Assembly (NCBI GenBank): GCA_003508835.1
Contig: PUFA01000022.1
Coordinates: 5,332,001 to 5,396,000 of the forward strand
DNA from: Eonycteris spelaea
Lineage: Eukaryota > Chordata > Mammalia > Chiroptera > Pteropodidae
Length of the DNA: 64,000 nt
Direction of reading: 5' to 3'
In this document: positions 48,166-59,772 of the stretch, one piece after another
How positions within the stretch are numbered: the first letter of the stretch is position 1
How the letters are laid out: the number at the start of each line of letters is the position of its first letter
The notes under the pieces: model-generated
What the model saw: the letters and a program-made list of their open reading frames with translations, nothing else
Databases searched by the model: none
What the model was told of the DNA's origin: nothing
Translations under genes and position numbers: made by a program

Positions 48166-50351
48166 CCCTACCGAAAGTTGCCTTGGAATACAGCAAGGTT
48201 CTTATTTTTCACATAGTGTCCATACCTGATTCTGCACCACATGACAGACTTGAAGAGCGTGACAGAAATCACATGGCATCCATGGTCTAAAATACTTGGT
48301 AGCTGACCCTTCACAGACAGGCTTGTGAGCTACCCTGCTAGTTAATCTCAGTTTCAGCATCATTTGTGAATAAGTTTTGCTTAGCACGGCCATGTTTGGT
48401 ATCATTTCTAATGGCAATAATTATACAGAAGGTTCCAGTTGTTTTAAAATTTTATTATTAGGAATGGCACACTTAATTAAACCATTGTTGTTACTTTGTG
48501 TATAATTAATTAGTCCAGGTGTATTACTTTTCTGGGACATAATTAATATCCCAGATAGGTTATTGCTCTGTTAGCATAGTTATAATTTATATGTTTGTGG
48601 CTTTATAGAATGTAAGCATGGAGTTTCTTTATTAATTATATCTCACAGCATCTAGCTCATGTGACGTAACTCTCGTGTATCACATTATTTATGTTGTTGG
48701 TGGATTATTTTAGATATCATAGTTGGATAAAATTGAATTCATAGTGATTAAGGTAGAATTCATGAATATGTGCCTGAGAGAGTGCTGGAGAAAACAAATC
48801 CATATATTCATTTACTGATATATTTTCCTTTAAGAAATAAAGACAGTTTTCACTGTCAACAACCATATAAACCTGTCAGTCATAAATCGATTGTATACTT
48901 CTCAATGAAATGGATGAAGGCATACTTTACATTGGTAGATGTAATTCTAAGCATTAATTCTTAGTAAAATTAGTCTAAAACCTACATAGTTTTAATAGTG
49001 TGAAATTCTGCACTTGGAATGGTTTAATAAATATAGGTGAGGAATTATGGATCATAAAGACCCTGAATGTGGGGTCTCGAGTATTACTTAATATGTTTGA
49101 ATTGCATATTCAGGTTCGTTTATTATTATAACAATAATTTGAGGATGGGGGCTCTGTACACCCTCTGCGTCTTGCTTGCTCACAGAAGTTTAGATATAGA
49201 GAAGTGTGCGTACTTAATAAAACAGATTTGGGCCATAGGTAACAACTAATGACAGAAGCATACAGCATAAACTGCTCATGGACTTTAAGGCATATTTAGT
49301 TTAATTTATTTTGTTATTATTCTTTCTTTCCAAGAGGAAACAATGGATTATAGCCATATACCCAAATCTTTAGGGAAACCACTACCCCCCCCCAAAAAAA
49401 AGGTAATGATGCCTCTCTGTAATGGCCAAAATCGAAGGTAGTATTCACAAAATATACTTTACATTGAGTAATTAATTAGTGGGTAGGATTTCGATTTCAG
49501 TCTACTCAACTCAGGATACTGGCATGACTAGAAAAAAGAAAGGCGTGTGAGAGGGATTGAGTGGGCTAGCTCAGAGCCCGGCGTAAACATCATTTTCACC
49601 TATACTTTCTTGACCAGTTAAATGGCCCCAGTCTTCTGCAATTGAGGACAGACAATATAGCATTTCTGTATGATCTAGAATAGGAAATTAACATGTTTCT
49701 CATCTCACCAGGCTTCGCTGTAGTCATTGCTTTTGATAGAAAAAGGTCTGTCTTAATTTCATTCCCAATATAGAACACACTGGCCTTTCTTCTCAAAAGG
49801 AAAAAATGCAGAGCTCTTACAAGGCCCTGATCCATTCAACATTTAGTATTTTTAGTTGTCCACAGCTTCCAATCAAATCCAGACAAGATTCACATTTTTT
49901 TTCAGTAAATCTGAACTCGGAAGAATAAATATAGGTATTACATACAAATATGTAATGCTGGAATAGAAACAAACTGGCGACAAAAAACATTCTAATATCA
50001 CCACAGTCATTTGTCCTCGACTCTTTGCAAATCTTTTTAGGAAGACGTTGTAAAGCATCCTAAGCTGAGAGTGACAGAAATTTCTTAAGACCTCATTTCT
50101 CTCTGGGAGATAGTCTCTTATCCCATGTGTTCTGTGATCCTACCCTCCAGAAAAAATATATAAATTCTCCTCTCATGAATATTGGCCACATTTGTATAGA
50201 GACATATGTAAGTTCTAAGATATTTTGTTATTTAAAAAACAAAAGAGGGTTTCATCGGTTTTTATATGGATGTGCTTTTTCTGCTTCAGGATACATTTCA
50301 GGGTACCACATTGCATTCGGTTGTTCTGTCTTTTTAGTCTCCTCTGGTCTG
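48166..50351. other. AT-rich noncoding with ATTA cluster
   Basis: No gene. 48440-48740 carries several extended homeodomain-type sites. C9 run followed by A-run near 49385-49401. Remaining sequence unassigned. Confidence 0.45.
48440..48740. promoter_or_regulatory. Homeodomain-motif cluster, candidate enhancer
   Basis: CTTAATTAAAC, ATAATTAATTAG, CATAATTAATATC and ATTAATTATATC occur within about 170 bp, plus GTGACGTAAC (CREB/ATF-like) near 48661. These palindromic TAATTA forms are bound by paired-type homeodomains. Function is inferred from motif clustering only. Confidence 0.25.
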
Positions 50352-50430
50352 TAATAATTTTATTTTATTATTAGTTTCAAGTATGCAGTATCATGGTTAG
50401 ACATTTATATAGTTCATGAAAGGCCCTTTG
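50352..50430 (-). mobile_element. L1 3' end fragment, antisense
   Basis: TTATTAGTTTCAAGTATGCA followed by GACATTTATATAGTTCATGA resembles the antisense 3' end of L1MA/MB elements. Short and diverged. Confidence 0.45.
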
Positions 50431-50804
50431 ATTATATAAAGTCTGGAATTTAGTTAATAGTAAGGTATCAATGTGGTTTCTTAGTGGTGACAGTGGGGGA
50501 AACTGGGGGGGTGAAGGAACTCTGTTCTATCACCGTACTTTTCTACAAATCTAAATTTTTTTACAAAATGAAAATGTATTAAAATGAAAAATATAACACC
50601 TAAAGGAAAACAAAATAGGAATTAGAGTAGAAAAACATCTTCAGGGTATGCTGGTATGCGTCTTCCAGTCCATCATTTAACAATGAAAACACTAAATTAT
50701 TTTACTTGTGCTCAATGTAATCTAGACAACATAATTATTTGGCATGCATCTCATTCTTTACATGTACTAAGGAGTGGCATAATGAAGTATTTAAATTCCA
50801 GAAA

Positions 50805-51030
50805 TGGGAAGCCAATTAATTTAGTTCTAATCTCTGCTTTGCCAGAGTCTACCTCTGAAGTCTTGAAAAAAAAAAAAAAATCACACAATCTCTGTGCCTT
50901 AGCTTCCTCACGTTAAGAGGAAAATGATAGTAGCAATTACTTCTTGGTGTTCTTATGAGGATTAAATGACCTAAGGATATAAATGCTTAGAACCAGAACT
51001 GTTGTGTTGTGTATTCTGAATAAATTTGGC
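50805..51030 (+). mobile_element. MIR SINE
   Basis: Plus-strand MIR order: TCTAATCTCTGCTTTGCCAG, then (after an A-run at the decayed centre) CAATCTCTGTGCCTTAGC, TTCCTCACGTTAAGAGG, TGATAGTAGCAATTACTTC, GTTCTTATGAGGATTAAATG, AAATGCTTAGAACCAG. The A-run at 50866-50881 is a homopolymer expansion. Confidence 0.85.
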
Positions 51031-51558
51031 TATTCAGCAAACACAGAAGTGGGTAATGACAGAAGAGAAGAGAATTGAAACCAAGATTTATTATACCCAA
51101 TTATATTTTAGCAACACTTGGTGACAAATTTGTTTCTCCCACAACATTTTTTTTTTTTTTTAGTATCCTAGAAATTTTAATACCATAGTAAATTTTGGAT
51201 AGGTGAAAAAAAGTACTTTATGTGATAGTGTGGGAGAGAGTGACTGTGAAGAACCAAGTAGGAAGGGAGAAAGACATGAATCTGAGTACAGGTACTTTCT
51301 CAGACCTTTCAGCTTTAGGAAAAAGCAAGATTGAATTTGGAAATATATTTCTTGAGAGATAATTCTCAATTGAATTCGTGTGTTCTGATGTAGCTGATGA
51401 ATAGAGGAACTAGCTGCACTTCTTTCTGTTCCAAGCAATCTTTTCAAAGATGCCTGTATAGTGGATAACCTGAGAAAACCAAAATGGTGTTTATTTATAG
51501 ACCAGAGAACAATTTTGTTTATTTCCAGTATAATAAAAATAGTATCTCCTATTTCTGT
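51031..51558. other. Unassigned noncoding
   Basis: No gene or clear repeat. T-run near 51149-51161. Confidence 0.5.
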
Positions 51559-51672
51559 TGATGTTAGGACATGAGGTACATGACAAGTGTTGCAGATTAA
51601 GAAAATGAAAGAATGTGATGTTAGGACATCAGGTACATGACAAGTGTTGCAGATTAAGAAAATGAAAGAATG
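51559..51672 (+). repeat. 57-bp tandem duplication
   Basis: Two adjacent 57-bp copies beginning TGATGTTAGGACAT, differing at one base (ATGAGG versus ATCAGG). High identity implies a recent duplication or an assembly artefact. Confidence 0.95.
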
Positions 51673-52984
51673 ATAATGCTGTGATGGCCCGCTCAGGCTA
51701 GAAATTAGAAAATTTAGCTTTTTTTATTTGTTTTTATTTTATTTATTATTATTATTGTTTCTAGAATCAAGGAAGTCTGCTCATATCTTGTAGAGAAAAA
51801 AAAATAATATAGTTTGATGAAATATTCAATATCTCCAAGTCAGTCATGATTATTATACGACCCTTGATGCAGAGTTGGGTATCTCTCCAACAACCCGAAG
51901 AACTGGTGGAGATGGTCTTTTCCATGTGTTCATTCTGGGTCCTACGTGGCTCCTTTCTTGTTGCTTACCATAATACTATCTTAGTTTCATCCTTCTGATT
52001 GGAGGTAGCTTAGCAACACTTCTACATTCTAGCCAGAGAAAAAGTGTAAGAAGAAATCTAAAACTCTCAGCTTCATATTTAGGGAGATCAACTGGAATTT
52101 ATTTATATCTCTGATACCACTCATTTTGCACTTGATTAAAATTAGTCATTGGATAGGAGGCAATGAAATGCAATCTGCTTGTGATCATATGCACTCAGGG
52201 TTCTAGTGCTAAACATAATAAAAGAATGCATACTAAGGACAATTAGTGGTCTCTACTACAAAGAAGTTACAAAGTCATTTCCAATTATAAGTATTGAAGA
52301 GGTGTATTTGCTACTGAACTTTAAATTGAAAAGGTCTATACAGAAATTCAGTAATAACAATGATGTAAATACCAATAATAACGTGATATCTCATAACAGA
52401 GACGTAAAAAGCAATTTATATTTCAAAATCTGATCATTGCTTTATATTGCCCTTGGGAAAGAAAACAGAAAAATCAAATTTGACTCATGTCGGTGATATA
52501 GATTTATAAAATGTCTGTCACGGAAATATTTGGAAAGAAAAAAGTGATTGGAACCTACAGAAAGAAACAAATATTTACATATTTTGGTGATTTAAAAAAA
52601 TATTTCTTCATCAAGGTTAGAAAATAGATACTATTCCTTACAAATGTAAATGGTTTAAGCCTCGAAATTCCATCTAGAGAATATAGAGACATGATTCAAC
52701 CTGCATCATGTTGGCATAAGAGACTCTACAGATTTATATGTGACCATCGAAAAAAGTGGAAAGGACCCAGAATATAACAGTAGAACAAACCCTTGCCAAT
52801 GACCTTTCTATAATATTAGCAATTTTTTTTTTTTTTTTTATGATCGATCATAAGTAGAGTGCTTTGTCGTCTTTGGGTCTACTTTCTCCCAAGTCCCTGC
52901 GTATTAATTCAATAGGAAAGGAACTTCAGCAGTAGCTCCAATTTAATTTCTCTCAAGTTATGCAGCATAGTTAATTAGAATCAC
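51673..52984. other. AT-rich noncoding
   Basis: Nothing identified apart from a T-run near 52807-52820. Confidence 0.5.
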
Positions 52985-53090
52985 ATAATCTTAGAGCGCA
53001 AAGAACCCTTAGAGATTGTCTAATCCTGTTCTCTCATTTATGCATGTGGAAGTGGGTTTAGCAATCTTGCTAAGGTCACACAAATTTCAA
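52985..53090 (+). mobile_element. MIR-class ancient SINE fragment
   Basis: ATCTTAGAGCGCAAAGAACC, TTAGAGATTGTCTAATCC and GCTAAGGTCACACAAATTTC match a mammalian-wide MIR3-like sequence. The exact subfamily is uncertain. Confidence 0.55.
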
Positions 53091-54259
53091 AAACCCAAAG
53101 GAAGTCTTTATGATAAAATGCAAATTAAGAATATGGCACTTAACCGGAATTATTAATTTATTTGTGAATATGTATAAGAACATATTAAATTTTTTAAAAT
53201 TATTTTTTTTTTCTGATGACATGATTCTGGTAAGTTTAATGAGTCCAGAGCAGTGTTTCTTGATATTTCAAATTTTAACTTGTTATCCAGATATTATAAT
53301 AGAACACATACTTTTATAAATGCCAGGGGTTATCTACAGTAGAAGTTATTGATTATGGGGGAAGAAAATCACAGACCACTAAAGTTGTATCAAATTCTCA
53401 AAATGCACATGTACAGATTGAGAAATACCTTCTTGCCAAAGGAAATCCTGATACTATCCCATAATATGACTGCCCATCTTGGTTAAAACAAGTCATCAAT
53501 TTATAAAATATAAAAATTAATTTCTAAATGTTTTTTTAAATACCTGCATTATTTAAAATAAATATTAAAATGTTTAGGGAAATAGAAGGCTAACACATTC
53601 TTTCATATAATTATACTATATTTTTATAATAAAATACATCAAAACCAACACATAACTTCTAATGTCAACTTTTTGATGGTTTCAGGGCCCCATAGTTTGG
53701 ATGATTCAGCCAAAGTACCCACAAGACTCAATATCAGGCTGTTCTCATGGCTAACTTTTATTACAGAAAAGGAGGTAGAGGAAAAACAGTTCTGTATCTT
53801 CTTCATTAACGGAGAGTCAAATAAATTACATATTTTTTGTTCACATGCATTGCCTACTACATAGATACATAAGTTAAACATATTGAGATTCTGTATGTTC
53901 TAGCCCCAGGTTCACATGTGTATGGTGTAATGATTTGACATGCATGCATGAACTTTGAATTTTGAAGATTAAAAATTGTCAAAGAACATAGAAAGAATTA
54001 GAAAGGATTATAACCGCTATCCCATAAAAAAGTTGTTCAGAATTTTCAGAGGTACATTATCAGGGATTTTTTTTTTTTTTGCTACTATGTTAACAAGTCA
54101 ACTATTTGATAATATTAGTTCCTTTTTACTGAGGTTTTACGGAGATCCAGAATAATAGCTATAAAATTGTATATGTTACACAATACATTAAAACCATAAA
54201 ATACTTATAAATATTATTAGGTGAAAGCTTCTATGTACATATGTATACTATTTCCATAA
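53091..54259. other. AT-rich noncoding
   Basis: No gene. T14 run near 54067-54080. Overlapping sense/antisense frames at 53639-53881 are not convincing. Confidence 0.5.
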
Positions 54260-54352
54260 AAATGCATGTGCATACATATATACATATACCTATACATACA
54301 TATATACATATATATAATATAGAGAGAGAGAGAGAGAGAGAGGTATGTATGT
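54260..54352 (+). repeat. Compound microsatellite (CATA)n-(TA)n-(GA)n
   Basis: CATA/TATA units followed by an uninterrupted (GA) run of about ten units, then GTAT units. The frame 54241-54453 reads through it. Confidence 0.92.
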
Positions 54353-54474
54353 GTATTTTCATGACAATTATATTTTTACTTGTAAATGAACGTAAATTTA
54401 GGTGGATAGCTAAATTATGGCTTATTCATAAGATATACACATGTGCATTATAAAATAAAAGATGATTTTTTATT

Positions 54475-55515
54475 CTACAAAGATTTATTGAGCATCTACT
54501 ATGCACAACATACATTTATAGGGACAGGGTAAAATCGATTAATGCAACATACAAACTGTATTGGCTTCATGGAGTTTACATTCCAGTACTATGAGAAAGA
54601 TGATAAATAGTATCACAATTATAATGTGTCAGTGCCAGGTGGTGCTAAGTTTGACCACAAAAAAATAGAGTAGCAGAGAGGCTAGGGAGTTCTGTGAAGA
54701 TGTGGTGTTGAATTTTGAAAAATGTGGTAGTCGAAGGCCTCACAAAGTGATACCATTTGAATACAGTAAACGTTTATGAGAGAGGGAGCCAGGAGCATAA
54801 TTGAGGGGAGACTTTTTCAGGGAAGAGAAGTATCTAAGGGGTTGTTGGAGTGGGAATGTACCTGTGATCTGGTGAAGAAGCCCCTGTGATCAATCAGAGA
54901 AGATGAGGTCAAAAGTAATAGAGGTTAATGGAACAAAAGGCTTCTTAGGAAATGGTAAAGATTTTGATTAGAGTCCGAAGAAGGATTGTGAACAGAAAAG
55001 TAAAAACTTCTTTTTAAAGATTTCACAGTATCACCTATGACTTCTAGGTGAAAATAGACTACAGATTAACAAAAGAGAGAAACAGGAAGATAAATGAGGA
55101 AACTATTACAGAAACAGTTCCTAGTGTGGGATGACTGACTTGGATCAGGCAGTCGAGGTGGAAAGAAGTGACCAGATTAGGGCTTACCTTGAAGGCATTC
55201 CCGAAGGACTGAATGTGCATAATGAATAAAGTTATAATCCATTGTCCATAATAGAACATGTTTAAGAGTGATGGAGGAGGGGCTGTTTGTAATTATAATG
55301 AGGACATAGGGTGAACTGAAGTTGTTTTATGCTAACTGCATATATCATAATTCTATGTTAGAAAGAAGTAATACCAACAATATTTTGGTGTGAACAATGG
55401 GAGGAAGAGAGATGGAATTACTAATATAGTATGAATTTGGGAGGAGCAGATTGGGGTTTGAGAGTAGGAAAGATCAATAGTTATTTTCCATAGGTTCTAA
55501 ATGGATATTTAATTG
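54475..55515 (-). mobile_element. L2 LINE, ORF2 end and 3' region, antisense
   Basis: The plus strand begins GATTTATTGAGCATCTACTA (the reversed L2 terminus), then TTCATGGAGTTTACATTCCA, GGTAGTCGAAGGCCTCACAA, GAGAAGATGAGGTCAAAAGT, GAGGAAACTATTACAG, AGAAGTGACCAGATTAGGGC, and GGAGGAGCAGATTGGGGTTT. This is continuous L2 order over about 1 kb. Sequence past 55515 is AT-rich and unrecognised. Confidence 0.82.
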
Positions 55516-58500
55516 TATAATATGTTTTAGGTAGATTATTAATTATAAAAAAAGTCAAATGATATATATATATTTTTTACCTAAGATACAAATAAAATGC
55601 TATGAAAATATATCAAGACCACAATAGCTGTTGTAGTTAGGCAGTTGAGTTACTTGCAATCTATTAATATAGTGCATTTCTCAGTTATTTTTTTAGTATG
55701 GAACTTCATTAATTTTATAATCAAAGATTCTGTAAAAATAATTATTTATCTTTCTTATTCTACTAATGTATTTCAGTTGGGTTGACTGACACAAAAATAG
55801 CATTGTAATTTATTTTATTTTTTAAATACCAGTTTATTTTTTCATAGCATATGTATATATATAATTTTAAAAGTATTTTATTTAAAATATATATATATAT
55901 ATATAATTTTAAAAATATATCTACAATGTATACTTACACTAATTCACATTATTTTAAGTATGTCTTCTTATTCTCTAACTGAAATAATTCAGAGAACTCT
56001 CAGACAAAATTTAATAAGCTACTGAATTTCAGCTACTCCAATATGAAATTCCTTTTATTTATGGGTTAGTAGAGAGAGAGAAAGGGGGCAGTCGACATAT
56101 TGTCAAGGAACAAGTGAATATCTGGAAACAATTTGACAGATAAGAGTAATTAAACAACTTTAAATCATAGAATTATCACACAGAACCTAACAATTTTGCT
56201 TACGATATTCAAAGGAACAAATTACAAGCTCGAAGTTGCATTGGTGTATAAAAGTGAACATGGCAGATTTTAAAAAGGGAACACCTACTAGAAAATAACA
56301 GAACTACTAGAAAATAACCTAAGTGCAATAAAGAGAAATGCAATTCAAGAAAATATTGAAGAAAAATTTAAAGATAGAATAGAGGTAAAATCTCCAACAT
56401 GTATATAAACATTTCCAGAAGAAGACAGAGCTCAAAGGACAAAGGCAATAACTAAAGTGACAATGGACAATATTTTTTTAATACCTATAAAAGACAACAG
56501 ACTTGAAGGTAGAGGGAAAGAAATCCTTGCTATATTCTATCTTAAAAGTAATAGATGTGAAGTACAGGACTACAAAAGTTCAAAAACAAAACAAAAATGA
56601 CATGAGAATGCTAGCCAAATATTTATAGAAGAAAAATAATCCTTGAGACAAAATAATTATTAGAGATAATGACATTTTGTAAACAATATAGTCTCATAAT
56701 CAGTAATGTAAACATTTTTTTATTACAATAAAATCACAGTCACAGTAGAATATTTTAATATAGTTTCTCAGTAACTTACATAGCTAGAAGAAAAAATATT
56801 AGTAGGAATATGGAAGGTTTGAACTACATAATAATTTGACTTGATCTAATAGACATACAGAAAACCCTGCACGTAATTACTACAAAATGCAGCTTAAAAT
56901 TTTTTTTTAAAGCATATGACATGTAGAAGTTCTGTTTCTAATAGTGGTGCTATACTGTATGGATTCTATTCTACCACAGATATAAATTATAAACTTTGGA
57001 TGAAACGTAATATACAATTCTTTGAAGGTACTAAAGGCCAATAAGAAGCTGACTGAGAGGAGTCAGTCTTAGGAAGTACACGGGGTGATTTTTGCTGTAA
57101 CATCCCTTTTGACCTCCTCTTCCTCTTTACCAGCCTGTCTCCTCTCTTGTTCTTCCTTGGGCTTCTAATTGCAGATTACTCCTTCTGATAAGAAGGATGA
57201 GGTTATCCACTAAGGCCAATTGAATTCCCTTTCTGCAAATTCGCATCTTTAGCAAAGACGCAGAAGGCTGGAAGGGAATGAGAGCTCCATGACCTGATTG
57301 CAGAGCCTGAGAGAAGTTCACTTGTTCTGCTTTTGACTGACTCATCCTTCTCAGGCCAGTACCCCTCATGACGTGGTTTTGTTCCTTAGCATTCAATTTG
57401 AAATTCTACCAGTAGGTTGGTTTCCATTGGTTTCCAATCAGTCCTTTTTTTTTTTTTTTTTTTTTTTTTTGCTTAAATTAGGCAGTTTGTTTCTGTTGCT
57501 TACAAATGAGGAACTTTATAACACAAAGGTGCTAAAGACATAGAGTAGACTCCATATATCGTCCCTAGTGAAAAATATCAATACTAGATCATTTTATCAG
57601 TGAAGATAAATAAAATGTCTATCTGACAGAATACAAAAACTGCAAAGAGGCAAAAGAAAAGATATTCCAAAGAAGCGAATGCTAATTATGATGCTGAAAG
57701 CAATTGCCTGGCAATTCCAGATTTTGTTAGAAGTCGATTAGAAATCCATTTCAGTAGCTTGTAAAGAGAAGTGGATCGGATGAAACAGTGAGGAAGAAAA
57801 AAAATGGCACAGTAAGAATGGGCAGAGATGCGAAGAAATCCTCAGAGTGGCACAGCTGGAATCAAACTACACCGAGGCGAGAGAATACAGAATTTTAAGA
57901 AGTCAGAACAATTGAACTAACATTTAGGATGAGAAATGTCAGACTGACTATTGCAGAATATTGAAATAATAATACGGTAATACGAATATGTGAAGCCGTC
58001 CAGCACTATGTATAAAAAAGACATGGTGATTAAATATCAAAAAAATAGTATGAGAGCAGTCTAAAGCCTGAGTATAGCCTAAGGATTTTGGGTACACTTG
58101 ATGAAGCAATGAGAACAATTGGAAAGGAAGGGTGAACTTATAAAACATAATACTAGAAAAATATGCAGGAGTTTTTCAAAAATAAGCAAGTATCTTGACT
58201 AAAGTTCACAAATTGCTCCTAGCAACATTTATTTTAAAAATTACTATGCTTATGGATATTTTGCAAAATCAAAATTTTCAAAGATAAAATTCCTAAATTA
58301 AAATGCAAAAAAATGACAATTTAAGTATGAAAAAATACTAGATTGACCCCGAAGTCATTTTAGTAGAACAGCAAATGTCAGAAGACATTATAGCAATTAT
58401 TTAGAGCCATATGAATAAAAATGCATCACCTTTACGGATATACAATTTCATTTTCAGCCTTACCATTAGGGTATACATGAAAACAATGTGAACTTATTCT

Positions 58501-58865
58501 CTTATAATCAGAGGCTTAGAATATTTACCCATCAAGCCCATCTTGAAAGAGGACTTAAAAGTACCATGAAGATTTCTGAGGTAACCAGTACAAGAAACTT
58601 GAGAAATAATTCTTTTTCTAAAGTTACAGAAGCCTATTTTCATTTCTAAAAACAACGCATAACAAAATAAGAGATATAAGTATGGTTGCAAACTAGTCAC
58701 AATATGAATTTTTTAAATATTAAAGGACAAATTGAAAATAAGACAATCCATACAGAAGTAACACATGAGACAGGGGAATGAGGTAATATACATGTTTAAA
58801 GTCCCTTGTAGTCTGTAAGAGCTAAGAGCTTAATTTTGCTCTTGGCTTTGCTAATCAGAGATTTA
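55516..58865. other. AT-rich noncoding with TA tracts and a T26 run
   Basis: No gene. TA-rich tracts at 55561-55576 and 55850-55916. T26 at 57445-57470. 56990-57420 is more balanced, with an 89-codon minus-strand frame (57127-57396) that shows no domain; it may be an unrecognised old repeat. Confidence 0.45.
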
Positions 58866-59204
58866 CAGGCATACATTGGAGACATCTTGGATTTGGTTCC
58901 AGACCACCACAATGAAGCGAATATCACAACAAAGTGAATCACATGAATTACTTGGTTTCCCAGTTCATATAAAAGTTATATTTACGCTATACTGTAGTCT
59001 ATTAAGTATGCAATTGCGTTATACCTACAAAGGCAAAGTACATACCTTAATTAAAAGTGCTTTATTGCTGAAAAATGCTAACCATCATCAGAGACTTCAG
59101 CAGGTTGTAATCTTTTTACTGGTAGAGGATCTTGCCTCAATGTTGATGAAAACAGTATCTTGGAAGCACTACTAAGCAAAAGCAGTACAAATGAGGTGTG
59201 CCTG
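58866..59204. mobile_element. Tigger1/MER2-type MITE with TA target duplications
   Basis: 339-bp element bounded by CAGGCATACATTGGAG and, at the other end, AATGAGGTGTGCCTG, whose reverse complement CAGGCACACCTCATT gives matching termini. TA dinucleotides flank both sides (58864-58865 and 59205-59206), as for Tc1/mariner insertion. Internal GGTTCCAGACCACCACAATG, TTTGGTTTCCCAGTTCATA and CTATACTGTAGTCTATTAAG match Tigger1-derived sequence. Internally deleted and non-autonomous; the frame 58876-59175 lies in it and is not a gene. Confidence 0.9.
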
Positions 59205-59689
59205 TATATTGATAAATATATCTTTTTTTTTTTTAAAAGGCAGGTAAATGATATCTCTTATAGCATGTTGCATGCTGCCTCAACTGGAGATTTTCGATGT
59301 ATATTAATATTCAAAAAGCTTAGAAAATTCCAACAGCAGGGGAGACAGTTTAAATGTATTAAATGTATTTAATCCAGTACCGTCGCAATGTATTTGACTA
59401 TTATTTTGGTTAGTGTTATTGTTTGAAAGCAGTAGAAAGTATTTGTAGTTGTAAGCAAGGAAAAAAACCCGAGAACAACAATAGCAACGAAAAACATATC
59501 GGGATGGTATAAGATAGCTCTCAGATTTGACCGAAAAAGAAAGCAGGAGAATCAGGCTCATGCAGGAATCAGGGCACAAGTCAGAGATCCAATATCAGAA
59601 AAGGAGGGAGACCTGTTTCTGATGTGGCCTTTGACCCATTTAGCCATGGCCCCTGCCACTGGTCACTACCAGCATATACCACATACACA
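59205..59689. other. Unassigned noncoding
   Basis: Nothing recognised. The minus-strand frame 59304-59579 has no domain. Confidence 0.5.
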
Positions 59690-59721
59690 CACACACATAC
59701 ACACACACATTCATTCATTCA

Positions 59722-59772
<51 letters not shown>
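59690..59772 (+). repeat. Compound microsatellite (CA)n-(CATT)n-(CT)n
   Basis: (CA) units, five TTCA/CATT units, then about 18 CT units. Confidence 0.95.

Noticed and set aside
12351..57470. T-tracts at 12351-12378, 15420-15441 and 57445-57470 all followed by GCT, considered as tails of one minus-strand SINE family
   Set aside because: The sequences after GCT are unrelated to each other, so the shared trinucleotide is most likely coincidence.
58876..59175. 99-codon plus-strand frame
   Set aside because: Lies inside the Tigger-type MITE; the sequence is noncoding end region of the transposon.
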